Positions 1-6,506 of a stretch of DNA of 39,501 bases are shown in pieces; positions within the stretch are counted from its first letter, which is position 1; each line of letters opens with the position of its first letter. Where the stretch lies: positions 1 through 39,501 of IMG/VR virus record IMGVR_UViG_3300010157_000008; one strand, 5' to 3'. Origin of the DNA: a virus. The position numbers were made by a program, and so were the translations under genes. The notes beneath the pieces are model-generated. The model made no database searches and was not told the DNA's origin. It saw only the letters and a list, made by a program, of their open reading frames with translations.

Positions 1-123
1 CTTCTATGACCCATCAACTGGTGGAGATATCGTAGCGTATCGATTCAATGATAGTCGAAATGTGAATGTATGGACAAAGGGACAAGTTTCACTTCTCCGA
101 AACATGACTCAGAACCATAATAC
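1..123. repeat. Terminal direct repeat (copy 1), circular-assembly overlap
   Basis: Bases 1-123 are identical to 39379-39501. Joining the ends gives a 39,378-bp circle and restores one uninterrupted reading frame across the junction. This is most simply the overlap of a circular or circularly permuted assembly. A true short packaged terminal repeat is less likely, because the repeat lies inside a coding region. Confidence 0.95.
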
Positions 124-1738
124 TACAACAGTAAATTCAACAACTACTGGTCGTGCTCGTCAAGACCTACGTGCTATTCAGTGGGCATCTGGTGGAACAA
201 CTTATAATGGAGTTTTACTTCATGATGGTTGGGATGTAGATAAAATTGATTCTAATGGAACATATGTAGATTTTATTGATTATAATACAGGAACTGCAGA
301 ACCGGTATACGCAATATGTGATGATGGAACATATGCCTATTGGGTAACTAACCATGTAGGTGGTGGTGCTAATAAATTGCATATGTTTAAAAAACCACTT
401 TCTGGTGATTCAACTACTGGTGCCACTCTTCCCACACTTACGGGTGATATCACTCTTATGTTTAATGCTACAGGAACTGTTATTACCAATGCAACTATGG
501 AATATGTTAAAGAACGCATTATCCTTTGTGTAAATAACTCAGTATATGAAATTCCAACATCTTCAACTGCTCTTCCAACTCCTCTATATACTCATCCAAA
601 TACAGCATATGTTTATACAAGCGTAACTGCATCTGGTCCAGCAGTATATGTATCTGGGTACAATGGAATTAAATCTTCTATTCAAAAGTTTGTACTTGCA
701 TCTAATGGAACTCTACCAACTCTAACATCTGCTATTACATCTGCAGAAATGCCTCTAGGTGAGGTAGTTCACTCTATCATGTATTACCTTGGTGTAATGA
801 TGATTGGTACAAGCAAGGGTGTTCGTGCTGCATTCGTGTCAGACCAAGATGGCTCTCTATCCTATGGTCCACTTATTGTAGAGACATCACAACCATGTTA
901 TGGGTTTGCTGCTCGTGACCACTATATCTGGTGTGCAACTGGCGTTGCTGGTGAAGCAGGAACAATTAGAATTGACATTGGTGTTGCTATTGAAACACTA
1001 CGATATGCTTGGGCATATGATGTCTATGTACCAGCAGTAACTAACCAGACAACAGGTGTTGCATTCATTGGTAATACTGACAGAATCGCTTTCTGTACTA
1101 ACCAAGTTGGTGCTCAGGTAGGTTATCTCTACCTAGAAGATGCTACCACATTAGCAACAGATGGCTACCTAAAGACCGGTAATATCCGCTTCAATACGCT
1201 AGAGCCAAAGCATTTCGAGCGACTCATTGGTCGTGGAGACTTTAACTATGGTTCTCTATCAATGCTTACAGTAAATAGACTGGGTGTTGAATATGACCAT
1301 ATTACGTATAACTATGCTATTGATTCAGTAGAAATTACAACTGAACCACCATCAGCATCAACTGAGTATGTCGCATATAAGTTTAAGTTTGTACGAGATA
1401 TAACAGATACAACTAAGGGACCAACCTTCAAAGGATTCCAAGCAAAGGCAACTATTGCAAGTACGCGCCAGCGCATTATCCAATTTCCAGCATATTGTTT
1501 CGACGTAGAGACAGACCACTTTAACGTAGTTACCGGCTATGAAGGGAGAGCGTTTGATAGAATTCAAGCACTCGAAGATATGGAAGCGGGTGGCGATGTT
1601 GTCACTTGGCAAGACCTTGGTACCGGAGAGATTCGAACCTGTATCATTGAAAAAATAACATTTACGAGAATGACACCTCCTGACAAAAGATTCAGTGGAT
1701 ATGGTGGGGTCCTCACAATACAAGTCAGGACGGTCTAA
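2..1738 (+). CDS. Large tail protein, C-terminal 578 residues (gene begins at 39083 across the junction)
   Basis: The frame is open from base 2 to the stop at 1736-1738. Joined through the repeat to the ATG at 39083, the whole protein is 677 aa; the internal ATG at 62 is not the real start because coding continues upstream. The sequence is rich in short Thr/Gly/Tyr beta-strand-like segments suggesting a beta-propeller or beta-sandwich. It ends with a compact domain of the kind seen at the end of tail hub or nozzle proteins. Gene order (after two adhesin cassettes, before the lysis genes) supports a virion tail role. The exact function, nozzle/hub or receptor-binding, is inference; no catalytic motif was seen. 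Confidence 0.75.
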   Translation, partial: FYDPSTGGDIVAYRFNDSRNVNVWTKGQVSLLRNMTQNHNTTTVNSTTTGRARQDLRAIQWASGGTTYNGVLLHDGWDVDKIDSNGTYVDFIDYNTGTAEPVYAICDDGTYAYWVTNHVGGGANKLHMFKKPLSGDSTTGATLPTLTGDITLMFNATGTVITNATMEYVKERIILCVNNSVYEIPTSSTALPTPLYTHPNTAYVYTSVTASGPAVYVSGYNGIKSSIQKFVLASNGTLPTLTSAITSAEMPLGEVVHSIMYYLGVMMIGTSKGVRAAFVSDQDGSLSYGPLIVETSQPCYGFAARDHYIWCATGVAGEAGTIRIDIGVAIETLRYAWAYDVYVPAVTNQTTGVAFIGNTDRIAFCTNQVGAQVGYLYLEDATTLATDGYLKTGNIRFNTLEPKHFERLIGRGDFNYGSLSMLTVNRLGVEYDHITYNYAIDSVEITTEPPSASTEYVAYKFKFVRDITDTTKGPTFKGFQAKATIASTRQRIIQFPAYCFDVETDHFNVVTGYEGRAFDRIQALEDMEAGGDVVTWQDLGTGEIRTCIIEKITFTRMTPPDKRFSGYGGVLTIQVRTV

Positions 1739-1950
1739 TGCACGTGGGAGACTATGCAGCAGCGAGTATAGCAGTAGTAACAATTCTAGGTGGAATGGTT
1801 GCTACACTCAGATTTATGATAGTGCACTATCTACAAGAACTAAGACCCAACAGTGGCTCTACAATTAAGGATGCTGTGCAGAGACTCGAAGAACGAGTAG
1901 ATGAGTTATTTAAACTAATGGTGGAGAACTATGACAATAGACGCAAGTAA
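1738..1950 (+). CDS. Small membrane protein with coiled coil, lysis-cassette member
   Basis: The protein has 70 aa. Residues 6-32 form one hydrophobic segment and residues 43-65 form a charged heptad-like helix. The start overlaps the previous stop (TAATG), a coupling pattern used throughout this genome. The next gene, the endolysin, starts inside its last codons. One transmembrane helix followed by a coiled coil next to an endolysin resembles accessory holin or membrane proteins of actinophage lysis cassettes. That role rests on position and topology only. Confidence 0.7.
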   Translation: MHVGDYAAASIAVVTILGGMVATLRFMIVHYLQELRPNSGSTIKDAVQRLEERVDELFKLMVENYDNRRK

Positions 1951-2413
1951 AGTAATTGCTATTGCTAAAAAGGAAGTTGGAACTAAGGAAGTACCAGTAA
2001 ATAAGACCAAGTATGGTAAATGGTATGGCTTAGATGGACAACCTTGGTGTGCTATGTTCGTATCATGGTGCTTCGCACAGGCTGGATTAACCAACCTCAT
2101 CCATCAATCCCCTAAAGGATATGCTGGCTGTGAGTCCTTTGAGGCTTGGGCTAAGGCTAATAAACTAACTGTCCCAGTATCTAAGGTTCAAGCAGGAGAT
2201 ATCCTTCTCTTCGATTGGTACAAGACTGGCAAGTCAGAACATACTGGCATTGCACTTGGACCACTTAATATTCATACCCACCTCATTGATACAATAGAGG
2301 GTAATACTGGTGGAGATAACGCTGGTAACCAATCTAATGGTGATGGGGTCTATCTGAAACATCGAGCACCATCCACTATCCGGTGTGTGGTAAGACCGAA
2401 ATGGAGTAAATAA
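1931..2413 (+). CDS. Endolysin, CHAP-domain peptidoglycan hydrolase
   Basis: The protein is 160 aa, almost entirely one CHAP (cysteine, histidine-dependent amidohydrolase/peptidase) domain. The catalytic Cys is C40 in GQPWCAMFVSWC, the catalytic His is H104 in SEHTGIAL, and the third residue lies in TIEGNT (E123/N125). CHAP enzymes cut the peptide or amide bonds of peptidoglycan at the end of infection. No signal peptide or separate wall-binding domain is seen, so export should depend on the holin. The gene overlaps its upstream neighbour by 20 nt and shares a TAATG junction with the holin-like gene downstream. Confidence 0.9.
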   Translation: MTIDASKVIAIAKKEVGTKEVPVNKTKYGKWYGLDGQPWCAMFVSWCFAQAGLTNLIHQSPKGYAGCESFEAWAKANKLTVPVSKVQAGDILLFDWYKTGKSEHTGIALGPLNIHTHLIDTIEGNTGGDNAGNQSNGDGVYLKHRAPSTIRCVVRPKWSK

Positions 2414-2598
2414 TGAAGACAAAGGCACTAGAAGTTCTAAAGTCCTACCTTCGAGCGGCAGTTGCAGCAGTACTAGCGGCTGTAAGCCTAGGCAAGACAG
2501 ACCCTAAAGACTTGGCTATTGCAGCAGCGGTTGCTGTGGCTGGTCCAATCCTTAAGGCTCTTGATAAGAGTGCAAAGCAGTTTGGCATTGGTTCATAA
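2413..2598 (+). CDS. Holin-like small hydrophobic protein
   Basis: The protein has 61 aa: a short basic N-terminus, an Ala/Val-rich hydrophobic helix (about residues 13-26), a polar turn (GKTDPKD), a second Ala/Val-rich helix (about 32-45) and a Lys-containing tail. Two short helices on a tiny protein directly after the endolysin (TAATG overlap) are the hallmark of phage holins, which permeabilise the membrane so the endolysin can reach the wall. No family motif is strong enough to name a class. It is the last gene before a terminator. Confidence 0.75.
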   Translation: MKTKALEVLKSYLRAAVAAVLAAVSLGKTDPKDLAIAAAVAVAGPILKALDKSAKQFGIGS

Positions 2599-2612
2599 TA
2601 TAGCCTAAATCG

Positions 2613-2626
2613 GGGCTGTAAAGCCC
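2613..2626 (+). terminator. Small hairpin after the lysis cassette
   Basis: A GGGCT / AGCCC stem with a four-base loop is followed by TTTA, 15 bases after the holin-like stop. It is weak alone but sits just before the much stronger hairpin at 2633-2685. Confidence 0.45.
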
Positions 2627-2632
2627 TTTAGA

Positions 2633-2685
2633 GACAACGAAACCCCCTCCTGTAGGCATTTACCTATGGAAGGGGGTCTTTTGTC
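2633..2685. terminator. Strong rho-independent terminator, probably bidirectional
   Basis: A long stem pairs CCCCCTCC with GGAAGGGGG, has an inner TAGG/CCTA extension and an outer GACAA/TTGTC closure. It is followed by TCTTTT on the plus strand. On the minus strand it follows the stop of the 55-aa gene at 2697, so it can end both convergent transcripts. Confidence 0.85.
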
Positions 2686-2696
2686 GTTTCTAGAGG

Positions 2697-2864
2697 TTAA
2701 TCACATTCACAAAAATCTTCTGTATCCTCTAATGCTTCAATTAGATTTCGTAATCGCCTACTTCGTAGGCTGATTCGTGCTTCATCAACAAGTTCTGCCA
2801 CTAGGTAAAATACTGCTGACCCAGCAAGAACTCCCCAGAACACGGCTTGGAATGTATTTGACAT
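2697..2864 (-). CDS. 55-aa membrane microprotein
   Basis: This short minus-strand gene begins MSNTFQAVFWGVLAG and has one hydrophobic helix (about residues 5-24), an Arg-rich middle (ISLRSRRLR) and an acidic end with two Cys (EDFCECD). An AAGGAG ribosome-binding site lies 6 bases before the ATG. A consensus promoter (TTGACA-17-TACAAT, 2948-2976) drives it, and the terminator at 2633-2685 follows it. It is an N-out/C-in candidate under the positive-inside rule. No family is recognised. A membrane protein made from a strong promoter beside the replication operon could act in exclusion or in interfering with a host membrane function; that is only inference. Confidence 0.75.
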   Translation of the reverse strand: MSNTFQAVFWGVLAGSAVFYLVAELVDEARISLRSRRLRNLIEALEDTEDFCECD

Positions 2865-2910
2865 AGTACTCCTTAGAGATTATAATATATATTATTATAT
2901 AAATACTATA

Positions 2911-2927
2911 GAAGGCTGAAAGCCTTC
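2911..2927 (-). other. Hairpin in the leader of the 55-aa gene
   Basis: A perfect 7-bp stem (GAAGGCT / AGCCTTC, 3-base loop) lies in the predicted 5' leader of the minus-strand gene. It is followed by an extremely AT-rich stretch before the ribosome-binding site. It may stabilise or attenuate the transcript. Confidence 0.5.
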
Positions 2928-2943
2928 ATTAAGTACTTATAAA

Positions 2944-2974
2944 GACAATTGTAACAACAATCTTTTCAATTGTC
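2944..2974. promoter_or_regulatory. Inverted repeat over the divergent promoters (operator candidate)
   Basis: GACAATTG (2944-2951) and CAATTGTC (2967-2974) are perfect 8-bp inverted arms 15 bases apart. They overlap both the -10 and the -35 of the minus promoter and lie just upstream of the plus promoter. A dimeric regulator bound here could affect both. Confidence 0.5.
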
Positions 2975-2976
2975 AA
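2948..2976 (-). promoter_or_regulatory. Consensus sigma-70-type promoter for the 55-aa gene
   Basis: On the minus strand, TTGACA (2971-2976) and TACAAT (2948-2953) are separated by exactly 17 bases. This is nearly perfect vegetative-sigma consensus. Confidence 0.75.
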
Positions 2977-2997
2977 TTAGTTTAAATAGATAACTAT

Positions 2998-3027
2998 TTG
3001 ACAAGAACCCAATCGTAAGTATATACT
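2998..3027 (+). promoter_or_regulatory. Early promoter of the replication operon, leaderless start
   Basis: TTGACA (2998-3003) and TATACT (3022-3027) are separated by 18 bases. Transcription should begin about 7 bases after the -10, at position 3034, which is the A of the first gene's ATG. No ribosome-binding site precedes that ATG, so the mRNA is predicted to be leaderless, as is frequent in Actinobacteria. Confidence 0.7.
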
Positions 3028-3033
3028 TCTGTA

Positions 3034-3225
3034 ATGTCAATTCAACTAGAAGATTATACTCTACCCGAGCACATATCGTACTCGGCTATCACCACATTTA
3101 TAGACTGTGGTTACCAATACTACCTAGGACGGCTATTGCAAAAGCAGGAGTCACCTTCTGTATGGTCTGTAGGTGGGTCAGCATTCCACCTAGCATGTGA
3201 ACTCTATGATTTGGAGAACCTATGA
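3034..3225 (+). CDS. Split RecB/Cas4-like nuclease, N-terminal chain
   Basis: This 63-aa polypeptide matches only the start of RecB-family PD-(D/E)XK exonucleases with an iron-sulfur cluster. It has the pattern HISYSAITTFIDCGYQYY, in which C25 is the expected first cluster ligand, then GGSAFHLACE, in which H52 is the conserved motif-I His. It stops where the family would continue into the catalytic core. That core is encoded by the gene at 3389-4003, after an intervening 56-aa gene. All three are joined by 4-base ATGA overlaps. The first codon is the predicted transcription start (leaderless). It could be a functional subunit or the remnant of a broken gene; strict overlap maintenance argues for function. 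Confidence 0.75.
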   Translation: MSIQLEDYTLPEHISYSAITTFIDCGYQYYLGRLLQKQESPSVWSVGGSAFHLACELYDLENL

Positions 3226-3392
3226 GTACAGAACTTGAACTACTAACTCAAATAGAAATACTTAAAACAGATATGGGAAAGATTCAAGCCTCACTTCGTG
3301 ATGCAAGTGTAATTCGAGACAATACCAGTAATATGCTGGTTGTTCTATTTGAAAAAACTCTTGACAGACTTGAAAGGTGTTCTTGCCAATGA
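3222..3392 (+). CDS. 56-aa protein lying between the two halves of the nuclease
   Basis: The protein starts MSTELELLTQIEILKTDMGK and ends ERCSCQ. It reads as one amphipathic helix with heptad-like spacing of Leu/Ile, a likely coiled coil, with two Cys at the end. It overlaps the N-terminal nuclease chain by ATGA at its start and the C-terminal chain by ATGA at its end. A TTGGAG ribosome-binding site is well placed before it. It is unrecognised. Its place between two chains of one nuclease suggests an inserted gene or a small partner that bridges or regulates the chains (inference). Confidence 0.7.
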   Translation: MSTELELLTQIEILKTDMGKIQASLRDASVIRDNTSNMLVVLFEKTLDRLERCSCQ

Positions 3393-4003
3393 CTGCAACT
3401 AATGCCCTATGGGTTAGAGCGTGGGAAGAGTGCAAAGGCGATATCGACTTAACCAATGCTCGTGTTGGTGGTCGTGCTACCAAGGCTTTCCCCAATAAGG
3501 AAGATGTACCATTCTGGCAAGCAACAGGACCTAAGTGGGTTGAGAACTATGTCGCTTGGCGCAAAGCCAATAGCAACTGGAAGATATGGCAGACTCCTGA
3601 TGGTCGTCCTGCCGTTGAACTAGCACTAGAACCAGTTGTTGCTGGTGTAAAGATTAAGATGATTATCGATAGAGTCTTTGAAGTCAGTGGAGAACTTGTA
3701 GTCGTTGACCTTAAAACCTCACAGCAATTACCAAGCAGTAGCCTACAGTTGGGATTCTACAAGTTGGGACTCGAACAGACGTTCGGACAACCAATTAACT
3801 GGGGCAATTACTACATGTCTCGTGATTCAGGGACAGCATCAATGATTGACCTCACTGGGTATACTCGTGACAAGATGGAGTACCTAGTGGAAACATTTGA
3901 CAAAGCAAGAAAGAATGCGGTATTCTTGCCCAACACAAACAATTGCCAGTACAGATGCGGACTTACCGAGTACTGTCAGTTCTCTACGAAAAAGGAAATC
4001 TAA
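3389..4003 (+). CDS. Split RecB/Cas4-like nuclease, C-terminal catalytic chain
   Basis: The 204-aa chain carries the PD-(D/E)XK core: D94 in MIIDRVFEV, D107-x-K109 in VVVDLKTS, the motif with Q120 (SLQLGFYKLG), and a Cys cluster C186, C190, C196 near the end. RecB/AddB/Cas4 nucleases bind a 4Fe-4S cluster with one Cys near the N-terminus and three at the C-terminus. Here the first Cys is on the separate chain at 3034-3225. The start is taken at the ATGA overlap at 3389, with AAAGG 11 bases upstream, rather than the GTG at 3377. It probably acts as a DNA exonuclease in phage recombination or end processing. Whether the two chains assemble is untested. Confidence 0.8.
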   Translation: MTATNALWVRAWEECKGDIDLTNARVGGRATKAFPNKEDVPFWQATGPKWVENYVAWRKANSNWKIWQTPDGRPAVELALEPVVAGVKIKMIIDRVFEVSGELVVVDLKTSQQLPSSSLQLGFYKLGLEQTFGQPINWGNYYMSRDSGTASMIDLTGYTRDKMEYLVETFDKARKNAVFLPNTNNCQYRCGLTEYCQFSTKKEI

Positions 4004-4389
4004 TGTCAGTTGAAGAATGGAAGTTGCAAGTATCTTATAAGACCCCATCAGGGGATATGATTAACGTACGTGCTCAAACTGCTGATGAACTAAGTGTCTT
4101 GCTTGAATCTATCGCTGATTATTCATTCCAAGTCGCTGCAACTCAAAAGGCGGTAGCGAGTGCTTATGCACTGAACCCTTTAGCGACAGCGAGTATAACT
4201 CCCGTCATCGCGCAGGAGCAGTACTCCGCACCAACCCCGGAGGGAATAGCACCCGGTACCTCAGCACCAACATGTCAACACGGAGCGCGGAAGTACAAGT
4301 CGGGAATCTCCAGCAAGACGGGAAAGCCATACGCGATGTGGGTATGTCCAATGCCTCAGGGCGCGGACCAGTGTCGCCCAGTAAACTAA
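4003..4389 (+). CDS. Protein with C-terminal zinc-ribbon-like domain
   Basis: The protein has 128 aa from the ATG overlapping the nuclease stop (TAATG), with GGAAA upstream. The N-terminal half (residues 1-50) looks like a small alpha/beta domain and the middle is low-complexity Ala/Pro/Thr. The C-terminus has CQHG, then KTGKPYAMWVCP and a last Cys (DQCRPVN), a CxH...C...C pattern like the zinc-binding tails of phage DNA-replication accessory proteins. Position between nuclease and ATPase supports a DNA-metabolism role, perhaps ssDNA handling, but no family is firmly recognised. Confidence 0.7.
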   Translation: MSVEEWKLQVSYKTPSGDMINVRAQTADELSVLLESIADYSFQVAATQKAVASAYALNPLATASITPVIAQEQYSAPTPEGIAPGTSAPTCQHGARKYKSGISSKTGKPYAMWVCPMPQGADQCRPVN

Positions 4390-4435
4390 AACAAGATGAA
4401 GTAATTCCATTTTAAACTACTAGGAAGGGAGTCCG

Positions 4436-5218
4436 ATGAGAACTCTAATACGTTCAGTAGGACGAGCCTCCATCGGAGGGGAACCTCTTCCTAGTTGCTT
4501 TAAAGCCTTTGAGCAGAATAAGATTATTATCCGTCGCTCAGAGGTGTCTATGTTTGCTGGTGCTCCGGGCGCAGGAAAATCTACACTAGCCTTAGCACTT
4601 GCACTCAAGACCAATGTACCAACGCTATACATATCAGCAGACACCAACGCTCACACAATGGCTATGCGCCTTGCATCAATGATTTCAGGGAAGAATCAGA
4701 CTGATGTAGAAGCAAAACTTAATACTGATGTTGGTTGGACTCGTGCGGTACTCCAAAAGGGTAGCCACATTGTGTGGTCGTTCGAGTCCTCTCCAACACT
4801 TCAAGATATTGGTGAAGAAGTAGAAGCCTTTGAAGAACTATGGGGCTGTTCCCCAACCTTAATCGTATTAGATAACCTTATGGATGTAGCCACAGATGGT
4901 GGTGAAGAGTTCGCATCTATGCGAGCAATCATGAAGGAGTTGAAATATCTTGCAAGAGCGACCAATGCTGCGATTGTGGTGCTTCATCATACTAGTGAAG
5001 CGATACCCGGCACCCCTTGCCAACCAAGGTCCGCTATTCAAGGCAAAGTATCACAACTACCTGCCCTCATTTGTACTCTCGGCACCGTGGGCACTTCAAT
5101 GGGCGTGGCGTCTGTCAAGAATCGCTACGGTAGAGCAGATGCAAATGGAACTCTCATGACATGGCTTGCATTCAATCCTGAGTACATGTATATAGATGAC
5201 ATTCCAGAGAATAATTAA
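4436..5218 (+). CDS. RecA/DnaB-fold ATPase (AAA_25-like, probable replicative helicase or recombination ATPase)
   Basis: The 260-aa protein has a Walker A P-loop GAPGAGKST (residues 42-50), a Walker B strand LIVLDN (142-147) and a sensor-like strand VVLHHTSE (181-188). A basic SVKNRYG segment (about 226-232) is typical of the RepA/DnaB-like ATPases that phages use for helicase or recombinase loading. It is shorter than full DnaB and lacks the N-terminal primase-interaction domain, consistent with a RepA- or RecA-like stand-alone motor domain. AGGAAGGGAG gives a strong ribosome-binding site. The methyltransferase gene follows with a TAATG overlap. Confidence 0.8.
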   Translation: MRTLIRSVGRASIGGEPLPSCFKAFEQNKIIIRRSEVSMFAGAPGAGKSTLALALALKTNVPTLYISADTNAHTMAMRLASMISGKNQTDVEAKLNTDVGWTRAVLQKGSHIVWSFESSPTLQDIGEEVEAFEELWGCSPTLIVLDNLMDVATDGGEEFASMRAIMKELKYLARATNAAIVVLHHTSEAIPGTPCQPRSAIQGKVSQLPALICTLGTVGTSMGVASVKNRYGRADANGTLMTWLAFNPEYMYIDDIPENN

Positions 5219-5811
5219 TGGCTAAATATCCTAATTGGTTTGAGCAAACTGCCAAGGCTAACTTTGAAGAGCATCTAAAAGAATATGCAGGCAAACCCAA
5301 TCTACAATTCTTACAGATTGGTGCCTTCACTGGAGATGCTAGTGTATGGTTACTTGATAATATCCTTACAGATAAGTCGTCTAACTTAACAGATATTGAT
5401 ACTTGGTTGGGCAGTGATGAAGATATGCATGATGCTATGGACTTCCAAGATGTATTTAAAACTTACTGGAAAAAAATTAAGAAATATGAGAATATCAAGT
5501 CTCACCAATGTTCTAGTGAAGATTTCCTACGTAGTAGTTTTCCTATTATGTATGACTTTATCTATATCGATGGCGACCACACAGCCAATGGAGTTCTTAC
5601 TGATGCTGTAATGGCATTTGGATTACTTAAGCCCGGTGGCATTATGGCATTTGATGATTACACATGGCAGTCACCAGAAGGTGCGCTATTCTCACCACCA
5701 GCATCAATCAACTTTTTCTTTTGGGCTAAGCAATTGGAACTTACACCAATCGTTATCAACTCTCAACTGTGGGTGAGGAAGAATGACAACACGCAAATCG
5801 CACAAGGCTAG
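5218..5811 (+). CDS. Class I SAM-dependent methyltransferase (Methyltransf_24-like)
   Basis: The 197-aa protein has a glycine motif I-like segment FLQIGAFTGDASVWLL and the characteristic YIDGDHTANGVLTDAVMAF, followed by LLKPGGIMAFDDYTW. This is the order in the Methyltransf_24/TylF-like family of Rossmann methyltransferases. The DGDH motif often binds a metal needed for O-methylation of sugars or small molecules. No DNA-methyltransferase DPPY/NPPY motif is seen, so sugar, nucleotide-derivative or protein O-methylation is more likely than DNA methylation. It sits inside the replication operon and overlaps the resolvase gene by 29 bases. Confidence 0.75.
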   Translation: MAKYPNWFEQTAKANFEEHLKEYAGKPNLQFLQIGAFTGDASVWLLDNILTDKSSNLTDIDTWLGSDEDMHDAMDFQDVFKTYWKKIKKYENIKSHQCSSEDFLRSSFPIMYDFIYIDGDHTANGVLTDAVMAFGLLKPGGIMAFDDYTWQSPEGALFSPPASINFFFWAKQLELTPIVINSQLWVRKNDNTQIAQG

Positions 5812-6151
5812 AGGAGCAAGTTTTGAAACCGATATTAGAGATTATTTCCGTAGTCGTGGCTATGATGCTGAGCGGCTTGCTCGCGCTGGTGCTAAGGACG
5901 AAGGAGACGTCGTGGTCAAGGCAGATTTCCTCGGAGGCATTGGAGTCATCGAGTGTAAGGCACCCGGCGCGGGAAACAGCATTAACCTTTCTGGCTGGCA
6001 AAAAGAATCTCAAGTCGAAGCAACACATTATATCGAAGCAAGAGGCATCGCTAAAGAAGCGGTAATGCCAGCAGTTATTATTAAAGCAAGAGGCAAATCT
6101 ATATCAGATGCATACTTAGTATTAAGGTTGGGCGATGTCTTTGATGACTGA
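5783..6151 (+). CDS. Holliday-junction-resolvase-like PD-(D/E)XK nuclease
   Basis: The protein has 122 aa. The pattern is that of Hjc/phage resolvase-like nucleases: E15 in GASFETDIRDYF, then YDAERLARAGAKDEGDVVV with D42, then VIECKAPGAG with E57-x-K59, followed by W and Q residues in a second helix. These enzymes resolve branched DNA before packaging or during recombination. It overlaps the methyltransferase by 29 bases and the primase zinc-finger gene by 17, so translation is coupled. Assignment to the fold is solid; the substrate is inferred. Confidence 0.8.
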   Translation: MTTRKSHKARGASFETDIRDYFRSRGYDAERLARAGAKDEGDVVVKADFLGGIGVIECKAPGAGNSINLSGWQKESQVEATHYIEARGIAKEAVMPAVIIKARGKSISDAYLVLRLGDVFDD

Positions 6152-6506
6152 TGAGTTACCAGATATTGTTATGGTGCTTGAGCACTATGGCGCAGTAGTA
6201 CGAAGAACAACTGGACAAGTAACTATTAAGTGCCCATTCCATGATGATTCACATGCAAGTGCAAGTTTCAATACAAGAGAAAATATATTCAACTGTTTCG
6301 CCTGTGGGATGTGTGGCAACAGTTTACAAATTATTGCAAAGCAGGAAGGAGTAGACATACGTGAAGCAAAATCTTTCGCAGAAGGAATTACTGGGCAAAG
6401 CGGTACGCAAGTACACGGAAAATATTCATCAGGCAGAAGACTACCTAGCAAGTCGGGGAATAAGTCTGCAAGTAGCAAAAGCAGCACGCTTAGGGGTCGT
6501 TGGTGA
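6135..6506 (+). CDS. DnaG-type primase, zinc-binding chain
   Basis: The protein has 123 aa. Residues 10-75 form the CHC2-type zinc ribbon of bacterial and phage primases: C33 and H36 in KCPFHDDSHASASFN, C54 and C57 in IFNCFACG, then GNSLQIIAKQEG. After about residue 88 the sequence turns into Ser/Lys-rich low complexity. Over that stretch the other frame carries the expected continuation of a primase (helical linker and TOPRIM). The zinc ribbon recognises template initiation sites. The last 146 bases overlap the TOPRIM gene. Confidence 0.8.
   Translation: MSLMTDELPDIVMVLEHYGAVVRRTTGQVTIKCPFHDDSHASASFNTRENIFNCFACGMCGNSLQIIAKQEGVDIREAKSFAEGITGQSGTQVHGKYSSGRRLPSKSGNKSASSKSSTLRGRW

Noticed and set aside
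1358-1783. 141-codon open frame on the minus strand opposite the tail protein
   Set aside because: No ribosome-binding site, unlikely composition, and it lies fully opposite a well-supported coding region.
5218-5811. DNA methyltransferase
   Set aside because: No DPPY/NPPY-type catalytic motif and no target-recognition domain; the motifs fit a sugar/small-molecule O-methyltransferase type.
6361-6506. Primase break as a simple sequencing frameshift
   Set aside because: Not excluded, but the GTG with a near-ideal ribosome-binding site at the start of the second frame makes two real genes the better reading.
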